A stretch of DNA of 37,034 nt from assembly GCF_021483235.1 (NCBI RefSeq), contig NZ_JAKEEC010000036.1, forward strand, positions 1 through 37,034, written 5' to 3'. How positions within the stretch are numbered: position 1 is the first letter of the stretch; the number at the start of each line of letters is the position of its first letter. The position numbers and the translations under genes are program-made. The stretch comes from Arthrobacter alkaliphilus (GTDB taxonomy: Bacteria > Actinomycetota > Actinomycetes > Actinomycetales > Micrococcaceae). Below the pieces are notes generated by a model that had not been told where the DNA came from, made no database searches, and worked only from the letters and a program-made list of their open reading frames with translations. Below, piece by piece: positions 8,250-15,123 of this stretch.

Positions 8250-9212
8250 CTACAAACGGGCCTTGGCGGCCAGGTCCTGGCGGGGATCGGCGTCGGCGGT
8301 GGCTGCGGCAAATGCCTTGACGGCCTCTTCGGCCTGCTTGTTGAGGTTCTGCGGGACGGAGACGTCGATGGTCACCAGCAGGTCACCGGTGCCCTTCGAG
8401 GTCTTGACGCCGCGGCCCTTGACCCGCAGCGTACGGCCGGAAGGCGTGCCGGCCGGGACGCGGACCGTGACGGTCTCGCCGTCGAGCGTCGGCACATGGA
8501 TGTTGGCACCCAAGGCCGCCTCGGCGAAAGTGACCGGAACATGGATGCGGATGTTGTCGCCGTCGCGGATGAAGAAATCGTGGGGCTTGACGTTCACCGT
8601 GATGATGAGGTCCCCGTTGCCAGCGGCGCCGGGATTGCCCTTGCCGCGTTGCCGGACCTTCTGGCCGTCCCTGATTCCCGCGGGAATCTTGACGTCGATG
8701 ACGTTGCCGTTGCTTTCGCGCAAGCTGACAGTGGTGCCGTGAATGGAGCCGGCAAAGGAGATGGTGGTCGACGCGGTGCGGTCGCTGCCCTTTTGCGGGG
8801 CACGCTGGAATCCGGTCTGTCCACCGCCGAAACCGCCGCCGAAAAGATCGGCGAACTCGGGCGGGATGCCCCCGGCACCGGCCGGCTGGCGTCCGCCGCC
8901 GAAAAGGCCGCCGAACAAGTCCTCGAAGCCACCGTTGGCCGGGCCGCCGCGAGCCGCACCAGGAGCGAAGCGCGCCCCGCCCATGGCGCGAATGGCATCG
9001 TACTGCTGGCGTTCCTCGGCATCGGAGAGCACCGAATACGCCTCGGTGATGTCCTTGAACTTCTTCTCCGCAGCCGCATCCCCGGAATTGGTATCCGGAT
9101 GGTACGTCCGCGCAAGCTTGCGGTACGCCTTCTTGATGTCAGCGTCAGAGGCGTCCTTAGCGACACCAAGGATGGCGTAAAAATCCTTTTCAACCCAGTC
9201 CTGGCTGGCCAC
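8250..9212 (-). CDS. dnaJ: J-domain co-chaperone lacking the zinc finger (DnaJ/CbpA type)
   Basis: A 320-residue Hsp40. The J domain occupies residues 9-75 with HPD at 38-40. A Gly/Phe-rich linker with repeated DLFGGGFGGG follows to about 140, then the two C-terminal beta domains (VKIPAGIRDGQKVRQRGKG, VPVTFAEAALGANIHVPTLDG). The four CxxCxGxG repeats of classical DnaJ are absent, so this is a class B (CbpA-like) J protein even though it sits in the dnaK operon. The frame is open to 9392, but GTG 9212, with GAGAG-AAG ahead of it, starts right before the J domain. It stimulates DnaK ATPase and delivers substrates. A 329-nt gap rich in inverted repeats separates it from grpE. Confidence 0.9.
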   Translation of the reverse strand: MASQDWVEKDFYAILGVAKDASDADIKKAYRKLARTYHPDTNSGDAAAEKKFKDITEAYSVLSDAEERQQYDAIRAMGGARFAPGAARGGPANGGFEDLFGGLFGGGRQPAGAGGIPPEFADLFGGGFGGGQTGFQRAPQKGSDRTASTTISFAGSIHGTTVSLRESNGNVIDVKIPAGIRDGQKVRQRGKGNPGAAGNGDLIITVNVKPHDFFIRDGDNIRIHVPVTFAEAALGANIHVPTLDGETVTVRVPAGTPSGRTLRVKGRGVKTSKGTGDLLVTIDVSVPQNLNKQAEEAVKAFAAATADADPRQDLAAKARL

Positions 9213-9276
9213 TCGGCTTCTCTCTTTCGTTCTGTTCAAGTTTGCGGCTTCGGGGCGGTTGCCCGGCGCTACGCAG

Positions 9277-9371
9277 AGCATAGGCCCCCGCCCCTTCGCG
9301 TGACGGCTACGTCCTGCGGACTTCAGCCGCCACGCTCCGGCAGGCCCGATGCCACTCCCGGGGCCTATGCT
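9277..9371. repeat. Inverted repeat in the grpE-dnaJ gap (outer pair)
   Basis: AGCATAGGCCCC (9277-9288) is exactly complementary to GGGGCCTATGCT (9360-9371). Weaker complementarity extends outward to about 9266 and 9383 (GGCGC against GCGCC). The 71-nt interior has no gene I can support. Confidence 0.6.
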
Positions 9372-9378
9372 CCGCTCC

Positions 9379-9421
9379 GCGCCTGCTGTCATCTCACCTT
9401 AGGCGAGCACACAGCAGGCGC
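9379..9421. repeat. Inverted repeat in the grpE-dnaJ gap (middle hairpin)
   Basis: GCGCCTGCTGT (9379-9389) pairs with ACAGCAGGCGC (9411-9421), an 11-bp perfect stem with a 21-nt loop. It directly follows the outer repeat. Confidence 0.65.
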
Positions 9422-9424
9422 GAA

Positions 9425-9484
9425 GCCGGATATGGGGCGGCGGTGTGGAGGGCACCGCGAAGCGGGCACCGCCCCATATCCGGC
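9425..9484. repeat. Inverted repeat in the grpE-dnaJ gap (16-bp hairpin)
   Basis: GCCGGATATGGGGCGG (9425-9440) pairs perfectly with CCGCCCCATATCCGGC (9469-9484) across a 28-nt loop. The heptamer GCGAAGC, known to form an unusually stable mini-hairpin as DNA, occurs at 9420-9426, 9457-9463 and 9483-9489. Between grpE and dnaJ (9213-9541) I see only these structures and no gene; they could process or attenuate the operon mRNA. Confidence 0.7.
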
Positions 9485-9541
9485 GAAGCGCCAAGGCGAC
9501 CAGCGAAGGCGCCGGTGGGCACCAAGGCGGGGGCGAGAACC

Positions 9542-10240
9542 CTACGCCGGAACCGCCACGATCACCTGGGCTGCTCGCAGCACGCGGTCGCCGGAGCGGT
9601 AGCCGGAGCGCAGCACTTGGCTGACCGTGTCCACTTCGATGTCGTCGCCCGGTTGCTGGATGAGTGCTTCGTGGATCGTGGGGTCGAATTCGACTCCGGT
9701 TTCCGCGATGCGCTCCAAGCCGTACGTCTTCAGCGCGTTCTCCAGTTTGGCGGCGATCGCGGCGAACGGGCCGTCCGCGAGGTCGCCGTGCTGGCGGGCG
9801 GCGTCGACGTCGTCCAGCACCGGTAGCAGGGAGTTCAGGACGCCAATGACGGCCATTTCCCCTGCGACGGCGCGGTCGCGTTCGACCCGCTTGCGGTAGT
9901 TGACATACTCGGCCTGCAGGCGGAGGAGGTCGTTGCGGAGTTCGGCCGCCTCTGCTTCCGCAGCAGCCCCGGGGGCTACCGACTCTTCAGCCGGAACCTC
10001 CATGCCGTTGAGGATTTCCTCAGCCTGGGACAATGCGTCCTGGGTTGCTGCGTCGCCCCCGGCGGCAGCGGCGTTGGAATCAGCTGCCGGTCCTTGGGCG
10101 TGGCGGGCGGCACCGGTCTCCGGGTCAACCTTGCGGTTGTCCCGGATAACCGGCTTCTGCTGACCGGCTCCTTCACGCTCGTTCTGCTGGCCCCCGTTGC
10201 CGGAAGGTGAGTGCTCTGCGTCGTTGCCGTGGTGAGGCAT
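9542..10240 (-). CDS. grpE: Nucleotide exchange factor GrpE
   Basis: A 232-residue GrpE. The first 90 residues are low-complexity and acidic, as often in actinobacteria. The coiled coil follows (AELRNDLLRLQAEYVNYRKR), then VIGVLNSLLPVLDDVDAA and the C-terminal beta domain with VEFDPTIHEALIQQPGDD followed by VDTVSQVLRSGYRSGDRVLR, the family signature. GrpE speeds ADP release from DnaK. The start codon follows the dnaK stop by two bases (TAA-gc-ATG) and its Shine-Dalgarno lies in the end of dnaK, so the two are translationally coupled. Confidence 0.95.
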   Translation of the reverse strand: MPHHGNDAEHSPSGNGGQQNEREGAGQQKPVIRDNRKVDPETGAARHAQGPAADSNAAAAGGDAATQDALSQAEEILNGMEVPAEESVAPGAAAEAEAAELRNDLLRLQAEYVNYRKRVERDRAVAGEMAVIGVLNSLLPVLDDVDAARQHGDLADGPFAAIAAKLENALKTYGLERIAETGVEFDPTIHEALIQQPGDDIEVDTVSQVLRSGYRSGDRVLRAAQVIVAVPA

Positions 10241-10242
10241 GC

Positions 10243-12108
10243 TTACTTCTTCTTTTCGTCTTCGTCGATGATCTCGGCGTCGACGATGTCCTCGTCTGCC
10301 TTGGCACCGGCGTGGGCGCCCTCAGCACCAGCGGCGCTGCTTGCACCATCCGGGGAACCGGCCTGCGAGTAGATCGCCTCGCCGAGCTTGGTCTGCGACT
10401 GCTGCAGCTTTTCGAACGCGGTCTTCACTGCTGCGTCATCGGTGCCTTCGAGGGCCTTCTTGAGGGCGTCGACGTCGGCCTTGACCTCGGTCTTGACCTC
10501 CTCGGGCAGCTTCTCGTCGTTGTCGGCGATGAGCTTGTCCACGGAGTAGGCGAGCTGCTCGGCACTGTTGCGGGTGTCGGTAGCCTCGCGCCGGGCCTTG
10601 TCCTCGGCAGCGTGCTCCTCGGCTTCACGGACCATGCGGTCGATGTCTTCCTTGGACAGCGCGGTGCCGCCGGTGATGGTCATCGACTGCTCCTTGCCGG
10701 TGCCCTTGTCCTTCGCCGAAACGTGGACAATGCCGTTGGCGTCGATGTCGAAGGTGACCTCGACCTGCGGGACGCCTCGCGGTGCAGGAGCGATACCGGT
10801 CAGTTCGAAGGTGCCCAGCGGCTTGTTGTCGCGGGTGAATTCGCGCTCGCCCTGGAAGACCTGGATGGCCACGGACGGCTGGTTGTCGTCAGCGGTGGTG
10901 AAGGTCTCGGAACGCTTGGTGGGGATAGCCGTGTTGCGCTCGATCAGGTGCGTCATGACGCCGCCCTTGGTTTCGATACCGAGGGAGAGCGGGGTGACGT
11001 CGATCAGGAGAACGTCCTTGCGCTCGCCCTTCAGCACACCGGCCTGAAGGGCTGCGCCGACGGCGACAACTTCGTCCGGGTTGACGCCCTTGTTCGGCTC
11101 CTTGCCGCCGGCGAGCTCCTTGACGAGGTCGTAGACGGCGGGCATGCGGGTGGAACCGCCCACGAGCACGATGTGGTCGATCTCGGAGAGCTTGATGCCG
11201 GTCTCGGTGATGACGTCGTGGAACGGCTTCTTGGTGCGCTCGAGCAGGTCCTTCGTGAGGTCCTGGAACTTGGCGCGGGTCAGCTGCTCGTCCAGGTGGA
11301 CCGGACCGTCGGGGGTGACGGAGAGGTACTGGAGGGAGACGTTGGTGCTGGTGGAGGAGGAGAGTTCCTTCTTGGCCTGCTCCGAAGCCTCACGCAGGCG
11401 CTGCAGGGCGATCTTGTCCTTGGAAAGGTCGATGCCCTTGACCTTGAGCTGGTTCAGCAGGTAGTCGACAATCCGCTGGTCCCAGTCGTCGCCGCCGAGG
11501 CGGTTGTCGCCGGCGGTGGCGCGGACCTGGATGGTCGAGAAGCCGTCTTCGTCCTTGCCGACCTCCAGCAGAGAGACGTCGAACGTTCCGCCGCCGAGGT
11601 CGAAGACCAGGATGAGTTCGTCTTCCTTGCCCTTGTCCAAGCCGTACGCAAGTGCTGCGGCGGTGGGCTCGTTGACAATGCGGAGGACGTTCATGCCGGC
11701 GATTTCGCCGGCTTCCTTGGTGGCCTGGCGCTCGGCGTCGTTGAAGTAGGCCGGGACGGTGATGACAGCGTCGGTGACCTTTTCACCGAGGTAGCTCTCG
11801 GCGTCGTTCTTCAGCTTCATGAGGATACGGGCGGAGATTTCCTGCGCCGTGTACTTCTTGTCGTCGATGGCGACAGACCAGTCGGTGCCCATGTGGCGCT
11901 TCACGGAAGTGATGGTGCGGTCGATGTTGTTGACGGCCTGGCGCTTGGCAATTTCACCCACCAGGACTTCGCCGGACTTGGAGAATGCTACGACCGACGG
12001 CGTGGTACGGCCACCCTCGGCGTTGGCAATGACGGTGGGCTCGCCACCTTCGAGAACAGAGACGACGGAGTTGGTGGTTCCGAGGTCGATACCTACAGCG
12101 CGTGACAT
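10243..12108 (-). CDS. dnaK: Hsp70 chaperone DnaK
   Basis: A 621-residue Hsp70, first gene of the operon. The ATPase domain begins with the phosphate-binding motif GIDLGTTNSVVSV and includes NEPTAAALAYGLDK, VFDLGGGTFDVSLLEV and the VLVGGSTRMPAVYDLV motif. The linker KDVLLIDVTPLSLG leads to the substrate-binding domain, and the alpha-helical lid and an acidic tail (EIIDEDEKKK) close the protein. The frame extends to 12168, but ATG 12108 has AGGAAG ahead of it and begins with the conserved MSRAVGID. Expression should be repressed by HspR through the two HAIR boxes upstream. Confidence 0.97.
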   Translation of the reverse strand: MSRAVGIDLGTTNSVVSVLEGGEPTVIANAEGGRTTPSVVAFSKSGEVLVGEIAKRQAVNNIDRTITSVKRHMGTDWSVAIDDKKYTAQEISARILMKLKNDAESYLGEKVTDAVITVPAYFNDAERQATKEAGEIAGMNVLRIVNEPTAAALAYGLDKGKEDELILVFDLGGGTFDVSLLEVGKDEDGFSTIQVRATAGDNRLGGDDWDQRIVDYLLNQLKVKGIDLSKDKIALQRLREASEQAKKELSSSTSTNVSLQYLSVTPDGPVHLDEQLTRAKFQDLTKDLLERTKKPFHDVITETGIKLSEIDHIVLVGGSTRMPAVYDLVKELAGGKEPNKGVNPDEVVAVGAALQAGVLKGERKDVLLIDVTPLSLGIETKGGVMTHLIERNTAIPTKRSETFTTADDNQPSVAIQVFQGEREFTRDNKPLGTFELTGIAPAPRGVPQVEVTFDIDANGIVHVSAKDKGTGKEQSMTITGGTALSKEDIDRMVREAEEHAAEDKARREATDTRNSAEQLAYSVDKLIADNDEKLPEEVKTEVKADVDALKKALEGTDDAAVKTAFEKLQQSQTKLGEAIYSQAGSPDGASSAAGAEGAHAGAKADEDIVDAEIIDEDEKKK

Positions 12109-12148
12109 ATGTAGCTTCCTTTCAATAAACCCGAGTTGAGAAATCCGA

Positions 12149-12169
12149 GTTGAGCGTTCTGCACTCAAC
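12149..12169 (-). promoter_or_regulatory. HAIR operator 1 (HspR box) of dnaK
   Basis: GTTGAG-N9-CTCAAC, a match to the HAIR core TTGAG-N9-CTCAA (12150-12168). It overlaps the end of the -10 element and the expected transcription start of the dnaK promoter, so bound HspR would block RNA polymerase. The sequence CCGAGTTGAG is also directly repeated at 12131-12140 and 12145-12154, adding an extra half-site. Confidence 0.88.
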
Positions 12170-12195
12170 TGTACTCAGGCATCATTCAATGTCAA
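12168..12195 (-). promoter_or_regulatory. Sigma-A-type promoter of the dnaK operon
   Basis: Read on the minus strand, TTGACA (12195-12190) is followed by a 16-nt spacer and TACAGT (12173-12168). It lies between the two HspR boxes and about 60 nt ahead of the dnaK start. Confidence 0.75.
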
Positions 12196-12201
12196 TCCAA
12201 A

Positions 12202-12222
12202 GTTGAGTCAGGTACGCTCAAC
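12202..12222 (-). promoter_or_regulatory. HAIR operator 2 (HspR box) of dnaK
   Basis: GTTGAG-N9-CTCAAC again matches the HAIR core, with the same nine-base spacing as operator 1. It sits just upstream of the -35. The centres of the two boxes are 53 bp apart, about five helical turns. Confidence 0.85.
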
Positions 12223-12447
12223 CTTGTCGGCCCGGGGCCGGTAAACCGCTGCGGCACGGGGAATTGTGGGGCTATTTCGCCTTGGGAGAACGCCCCATCG
12301 CCGGTCTGCCGCGTTCACGGGGTCGCTGGTGTGTCACGCTGGGCAGTTTTTTATCCCTTTGAAGTCCCGGAATCACCGGGATTAAGCGGTTTTCGCGGAG
12401 TCAGGGCGTCAAAAAGTTGCCGGGCGTAACGCGCCTCGCGGCCATCG
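12223..12447. other. Intergenic stretch without recognised features
   Basis: Beyond the HspR boxes the region up to the stop of the MpaB-type gene holds only short GC palindromes (for example CGGCCC-G-GGGCCG near 12228) and a six-base stem around CCCGG-aatca-CCGGG near 12370. I see no gene, no RNA and no convincing terminator. Confidence 0.5.
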
Positions 12448-13245
12448 TCAGCGCCTACCCGCCACGGCCTTATTCGCCGGTCCGAGCTGGGCAAGATAGT
12501 AGTTCTTCGGCCAGTGCCTGACTTTTTCCGGCAGCCTCGGATATGCCGCGGCCACGAGACGCATGGTGGCATCGAAGCTGCGTCGATGACGCGCCTTCCA
12601 AGGGAGTCCGAAACCCGCGCGAAGCTGCTCCGGCAGCAAGCCCGCAGTCAGCAGCCGGACCAACGGCATGCTCAGGCGCATCACCAAGGGTCCGTTCGTG
12701 GGGTACAGGAGTTGGCGTGCCACACTCAAAGCGGCAGCATCGGGCTCGAGGGTCCGCAAGGATTCATCCCAGTAACTGGCGAAGGCCGTGCGGTCGGCCG
12801 GCCAGAGTGCGGCAGGAAGCTGCAACGCTGTCCCGATCCGCGCGTACTCACGGTAGATGCGGTCTGCCGTGCCGTCGTCGAGGGCTCCATGGACCTTTTC
12901 GTAGACGGTCACGGCGGTGTCGTAGAGGGTCGCAACTACCCAGAGCTGGGAGTGCGCGTCGAAGGCGTTGTACCCCTTGGAGGCATCGTCGGCCGCCCGC
13001 CGGACCGGTGCGTGCGCGCGGTTCACTGCCCGACGCACCGCCGCCAACTGTTCCTCGGAGCCATAGATCACGGCATAGACATAGGTCATGGTGGCCCGTA
13101 GCCGGCTGAGCGGCCTTTCGGCGAAATTGCTGTGCTCCGCGACGCCGTGGCCCACCGCGGGATTGGCGATCTGCATGAGGATGGCGCGGCCCGCTCCGGC
13201 GAGCAGAATACCCTCCGCACCGATGTCAGCAAGTCCACGGGGCAT
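12448..13245 (-). CDS. Oxygenase MpaB family protein (DUF2236)
   Basis: A 265-residue member of the MpaB/DUF2236 family, related to latex-clearing protein and the fungal mycophenolate oxygenase; members bind haem b or act as oxygenases on varied substrates. Seen here: an N-terminal GAGRAILMQIANPAVGHGVAE, RLRATMTYVYAVIYG, a histidine-bearing helix RRAVNRAHAPVR, then AFDAHSQLWVVATLYDTAVT and YREYARIG, all in the family order. The substrate cannot be predicted. The frame runs to a TTG abutting the regulator's stop, but the ATG at 13245 starts in a better place and has TACATT six bases upstream, a leaderless arrangement. It follows the TetR gene on the same strand. Confidence 0.8.
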   Translation of the reverse strand: MPRGLADIGAEGILLAGAGRAILMQIANPAVGHGVAEHSNFAERPLSRLRATMTYVYAVIYGSEEQLAAVRRAVNRAHAPVRRAADDASKGYNAFDAHSQLWVVATLYDTAVTVYEKVHGALDDGTADRIYREYARIGTALQLPAALWPADRTAFASYWDESLRTLEPDAAALSVARQLLYPTNGPLVMRLSMPLVRLLTAGLLPEQLRAGFGLPWKARHRRSFDATMRLVAAAYPRLPEKVRHWPKNYYLAQLGPANKAVAGRR

Positions 13246-13296
13246 GCAATTAATGTACCTTCGCACACCGCATTCCAGGCACGGTCGCGAAGGCAA

Positions 13297-14022
13297 CTAC
13301 AGCCCTATGACCCCCAGCAGGACCTCGAGCTGGTGCTCAAACAACTCGTCCCGGGCCGCAAAGGTGTCGGCTCCGTATTGTCCGAACACCTCGAAGCTGA
13401 TCGCCCCGAAAACCGAGGTCCACACCAGCACACCCCTCGCCAGGGCGGCGTCGGGAACAGCAACTCCCAGCTCAGCCCGGATGGCCGCCATGTCAGCGGC
13501 AAGGGCAGGAGGAACGACGGCGGCGACCGCGACTTCGGCGGCCAAGGCGTCTGCGCGGTACGCGGCGTCGAAGATCCCCACCATCCGGTAGATCACCCGC
13601 GTCCCAGGTTCGGTGGTGCGCTCGGCCGGCGCTTGGTATCCGGGCACCGGGCTGCCGAACAAGAGGGCATACCGCGCCGGCTCACGCAGGGCCCACTGGC
13701 GAACAGCGTGCCCGAGCGCCAGGAACCTGCCGCGGTAATCGTCGCTTGGGAGGGCGTCGACGGCGGCATCCACTTCGTCGCCCAGCTCGCCGTAGGCGTC
13801 AATGAGCAGGAGGGTCAGCAGTTCGTCACGGCTCTCCACGTAGCGATACACGGCGGAGGAGACGACGCCGAGATCGCGAGCGACCGCCCGCAGGGACAAG
13901 CCCGCGGCGCCATGCACTGCGAGGTGCTGGCGACCTAGCCGGATGATGTCCGCGACGGTGCGGGCCCGGGCGCGCTCCCGTGGCGTCGTGTGCTTGTCCG
14001 CTACGGCGGAGGGAAGGTCCAT
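13297..14022 (-). CDS. TetR/AcrR family transcriptional regulator
   Basis: A 241-residue TetR-type repressor. The helix-turn-helix is at about residues 22-68 (ADIIRLGRQHLAVHGAAGLS, then VARDLGVVSSAVYRYVESRD). The C-terminal ligand domain (WALREPARYALLFGSPVPGY) resembles the WHG/TetR_C_33 type. The frame continues upstream to 14229, but ATG 14022 begins a normal TetR N-terminus and has CATGCT exactly six bases ahead with no Shine-Dalgarno. It is divergent from an NAD(P)-binding reductase, and the shared region carries a perfect palindrome and a second related site, so it probably represses that gene and possibly itself. Confidence 0.87.
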   Translation of the reverse strand: MDLPSAVADKHTTPRERARARTVADIIRLGRQHLAVHGAAGLSLRAVARDLGVVSSAVYRYVESRDELLTLLLIDAYGELGDEVDAAVDALPSDDYRGRFLALGHAVRQWALREPARYALLFGSPVPGYQAPAERTTEPGTRVIYRMVGIFDAAYRADALAAEVAVAAVVPPALAADMAAIRAELGVAVPDAALARGVLVWTSVFGAISFEVFGQYGADTFAARDELFEHQLEVLLGVIGL

Positions 14023-14061
14023 ACACCCAGCATGACACAAAGGAGAGCGCTGACAACAAAT

Positions 14062-14076
14062 GAGAGCAGTGCTCTT
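14062..14076. promoter_or_regulatory. Second TetR operator candidate
   Basis: GAGAGC-AGT-GCTCTT, sharing the core AGAGC-N3-GCTCT with the perfect palindrome 42 bp away. It overlaps the -35 of the reductase promoter. Confidence 0.6.
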
Positions 14077-14103
14077 GACAGGCACTCCGGAGAGGTGCAT
14101 GCT
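14075..14103 (+). promoter_or_regulatory. Promoter of the NAD(P)-binding reductase gene
   Basis: TTGACA (14075-14080), a 17-nt spacer and CATGCT (14098-14103). The -35 is perfect and the -10 weak. The expected start of transcription falls inside the palindromic operator. Confidence 0.55.
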
Positions 14104-14132
14104 GAATTCAGAGAGCACCGCTCTCTGAATTC
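14104..14132. promoter_or_regulatory. Perfect palindromic TetR operator
   Basis: GAATTCAGAGAGC and GCTCTCTGAATTC form a perfect 13-bp inverted repeat around a 3-bp centre (ACC). It lies immediately downstream of the reductase -10, where a bound TetR dimer would block transcription. Confidence 0.85.
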
Positions 14133-14178
14133 CTTTCACCACGAAGAACCAGATCCCAGCCAGAGAGCGAGCAACACC

Positions 14179-15114
14179 ATGTACATCGTCACCGGAGCAG
14201 GTCCCATCGGATGGACCATTGCCCAGCAACTCGCGGACCGCGGAGAACAGGTGCGTGTCCTGACACGGTCAGGCAGCGGCCCGGACCACCCGCTGGTCGA
14301 AAAGCAACGCGTGGATGTCTCGGACCCCGCCAAGTTGGCGCAAGCCTTCAGCGGTGCCACGGCTGTTTTCCACTGCATCCACGGCTCCGCCTACCGGGCC
14401 AAAGCCTGGGCTGCCGAACTCCCCGTAGCGGAGCGTGTGGTGATGGACGCCGCGGCGGCGGCGGGCGCCGTCGTCGTCTTCCCCGAAAGCCTTTACTCCT
14501 ACAGCCAGCCGGACAAGACCATGACCGAAAACAGCCCGCGCGAAGCGGCCGGGGGCAAGCGCGGGATCCGCTCCGGCCTGCTGAAGGCCCGCGAAGCCCA
14601 CCCCGCGAATACCGTCAGCGTCGTGGCAAGCGACTACTTCGGGCCCCGGGCCCGCCTGGCGCACGCCGGCGAGCGCATGGTCCCCCTGGTCCTCAAGGGC
14701 AAGCCGGTCCAGGTTCTCGGAAGTGCCGACCAGCCCCACTCATTTACCTATGTCCCGGATCTCGCCGCAGCCATGATCGCCGCCGCGCAAAAGCCCGAAC
14801 TCTGGAACTCGGTATTGCACGCCCCCACGGGTCCGGCGATGACAATGCGTGAAATGGCGGGAAGCTTCGCCCGCTCTGCCGGCGTTCCCGCACCGAAGAT
14901 GAGCGTGGTTCCGGGCTGGTTGATCCGGGCCCTTGGCTTGTTCTCCACCGACATGCGAGAGCTCGCCGAAATGTTGTACCAGTTTGAGCGCCCGTTCGTC
15001 ATGGACTCCACAGCGAGCCAGGGCAAGCTCGCACTGCAACCGACGCCGCTTGCCGAAGCGACGGCGGCGACAGTGGCCTGGTGGCGCGATCAGGAAGCCG
15101 TAGCTTCCCGCTGA
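14179..15114 (+). CDS. NAD(P)-binding reductase/epimerase (atypical SDR, NAD-dependent epimerase-like)
   Basis: A 311-residue extended/atypical short-chain dehydrogenase. The Rossmann fold begins MYIVTGAGPIGWTIAQQLAD, with the glycine motif GAGPIG; ATAVFHCIHG and VVVFPESLYSYSQPD follow, where the tyrosine stands near the usual catalytic position. SFTYVPDLAAAMIAA is typical of NAD-dependent epimerase/dehydratase-like reductases. The frame opens upstream at 13990, but ATG 14179 begins the Rossmann fold. The gene is divergent from a TetR regulator with an operator over its promoter, the layout of a ligand-inducible detoxification or catabolic enzyme. It is convergent with the MMPL gene, stops 9 bp apart. 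The substrate is unknown. Confidence 0.82.
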   Translation: MYIVTGAGPIGWTIAQQLADRGEQVRVLTRSGSGPDHPLVEKQRVDVSDPAKLAQAFSGATAVFHCIHGSAYRAKAWAAELPVAERVVMDAAAAAGAVVVFPESLYSYSQPDKTMTENSPREAAGGKRGIRSGLLKAREAHPANTVSVVASDYFGPRARLAHAGERMVPLVLKGKPVQVLGSADQPHSFTYVPDLAAAMIAAAQKPELWNSVLHAPTGPAMTMREMAGSFARSAGVPAPKMSVVPGWLIRALGLFSTDMRELAEMLYQFERPFVMDSTASQGKLALQPTPLAEATAATVAWWRDQEAVASR

Positions 15115-15123
15115 GCCCCTGTT

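Noticed and set aside
10207..12105. A 632-codon open frame on the plus strand across dnaK
   Set aside because: It is the antisense shadow of dnaK in high-GC codons; it has no family match and no ribosome binding site, while the minus strand encodes an unmistakable Hsp70.
12360..12385. CCCGG-aatca-CCGGG stem as a terminator for the MpaB-type gene
   Set aside because: The stem is short, and on the minus strand it is followed by A-rich rather than T-rich sequence.
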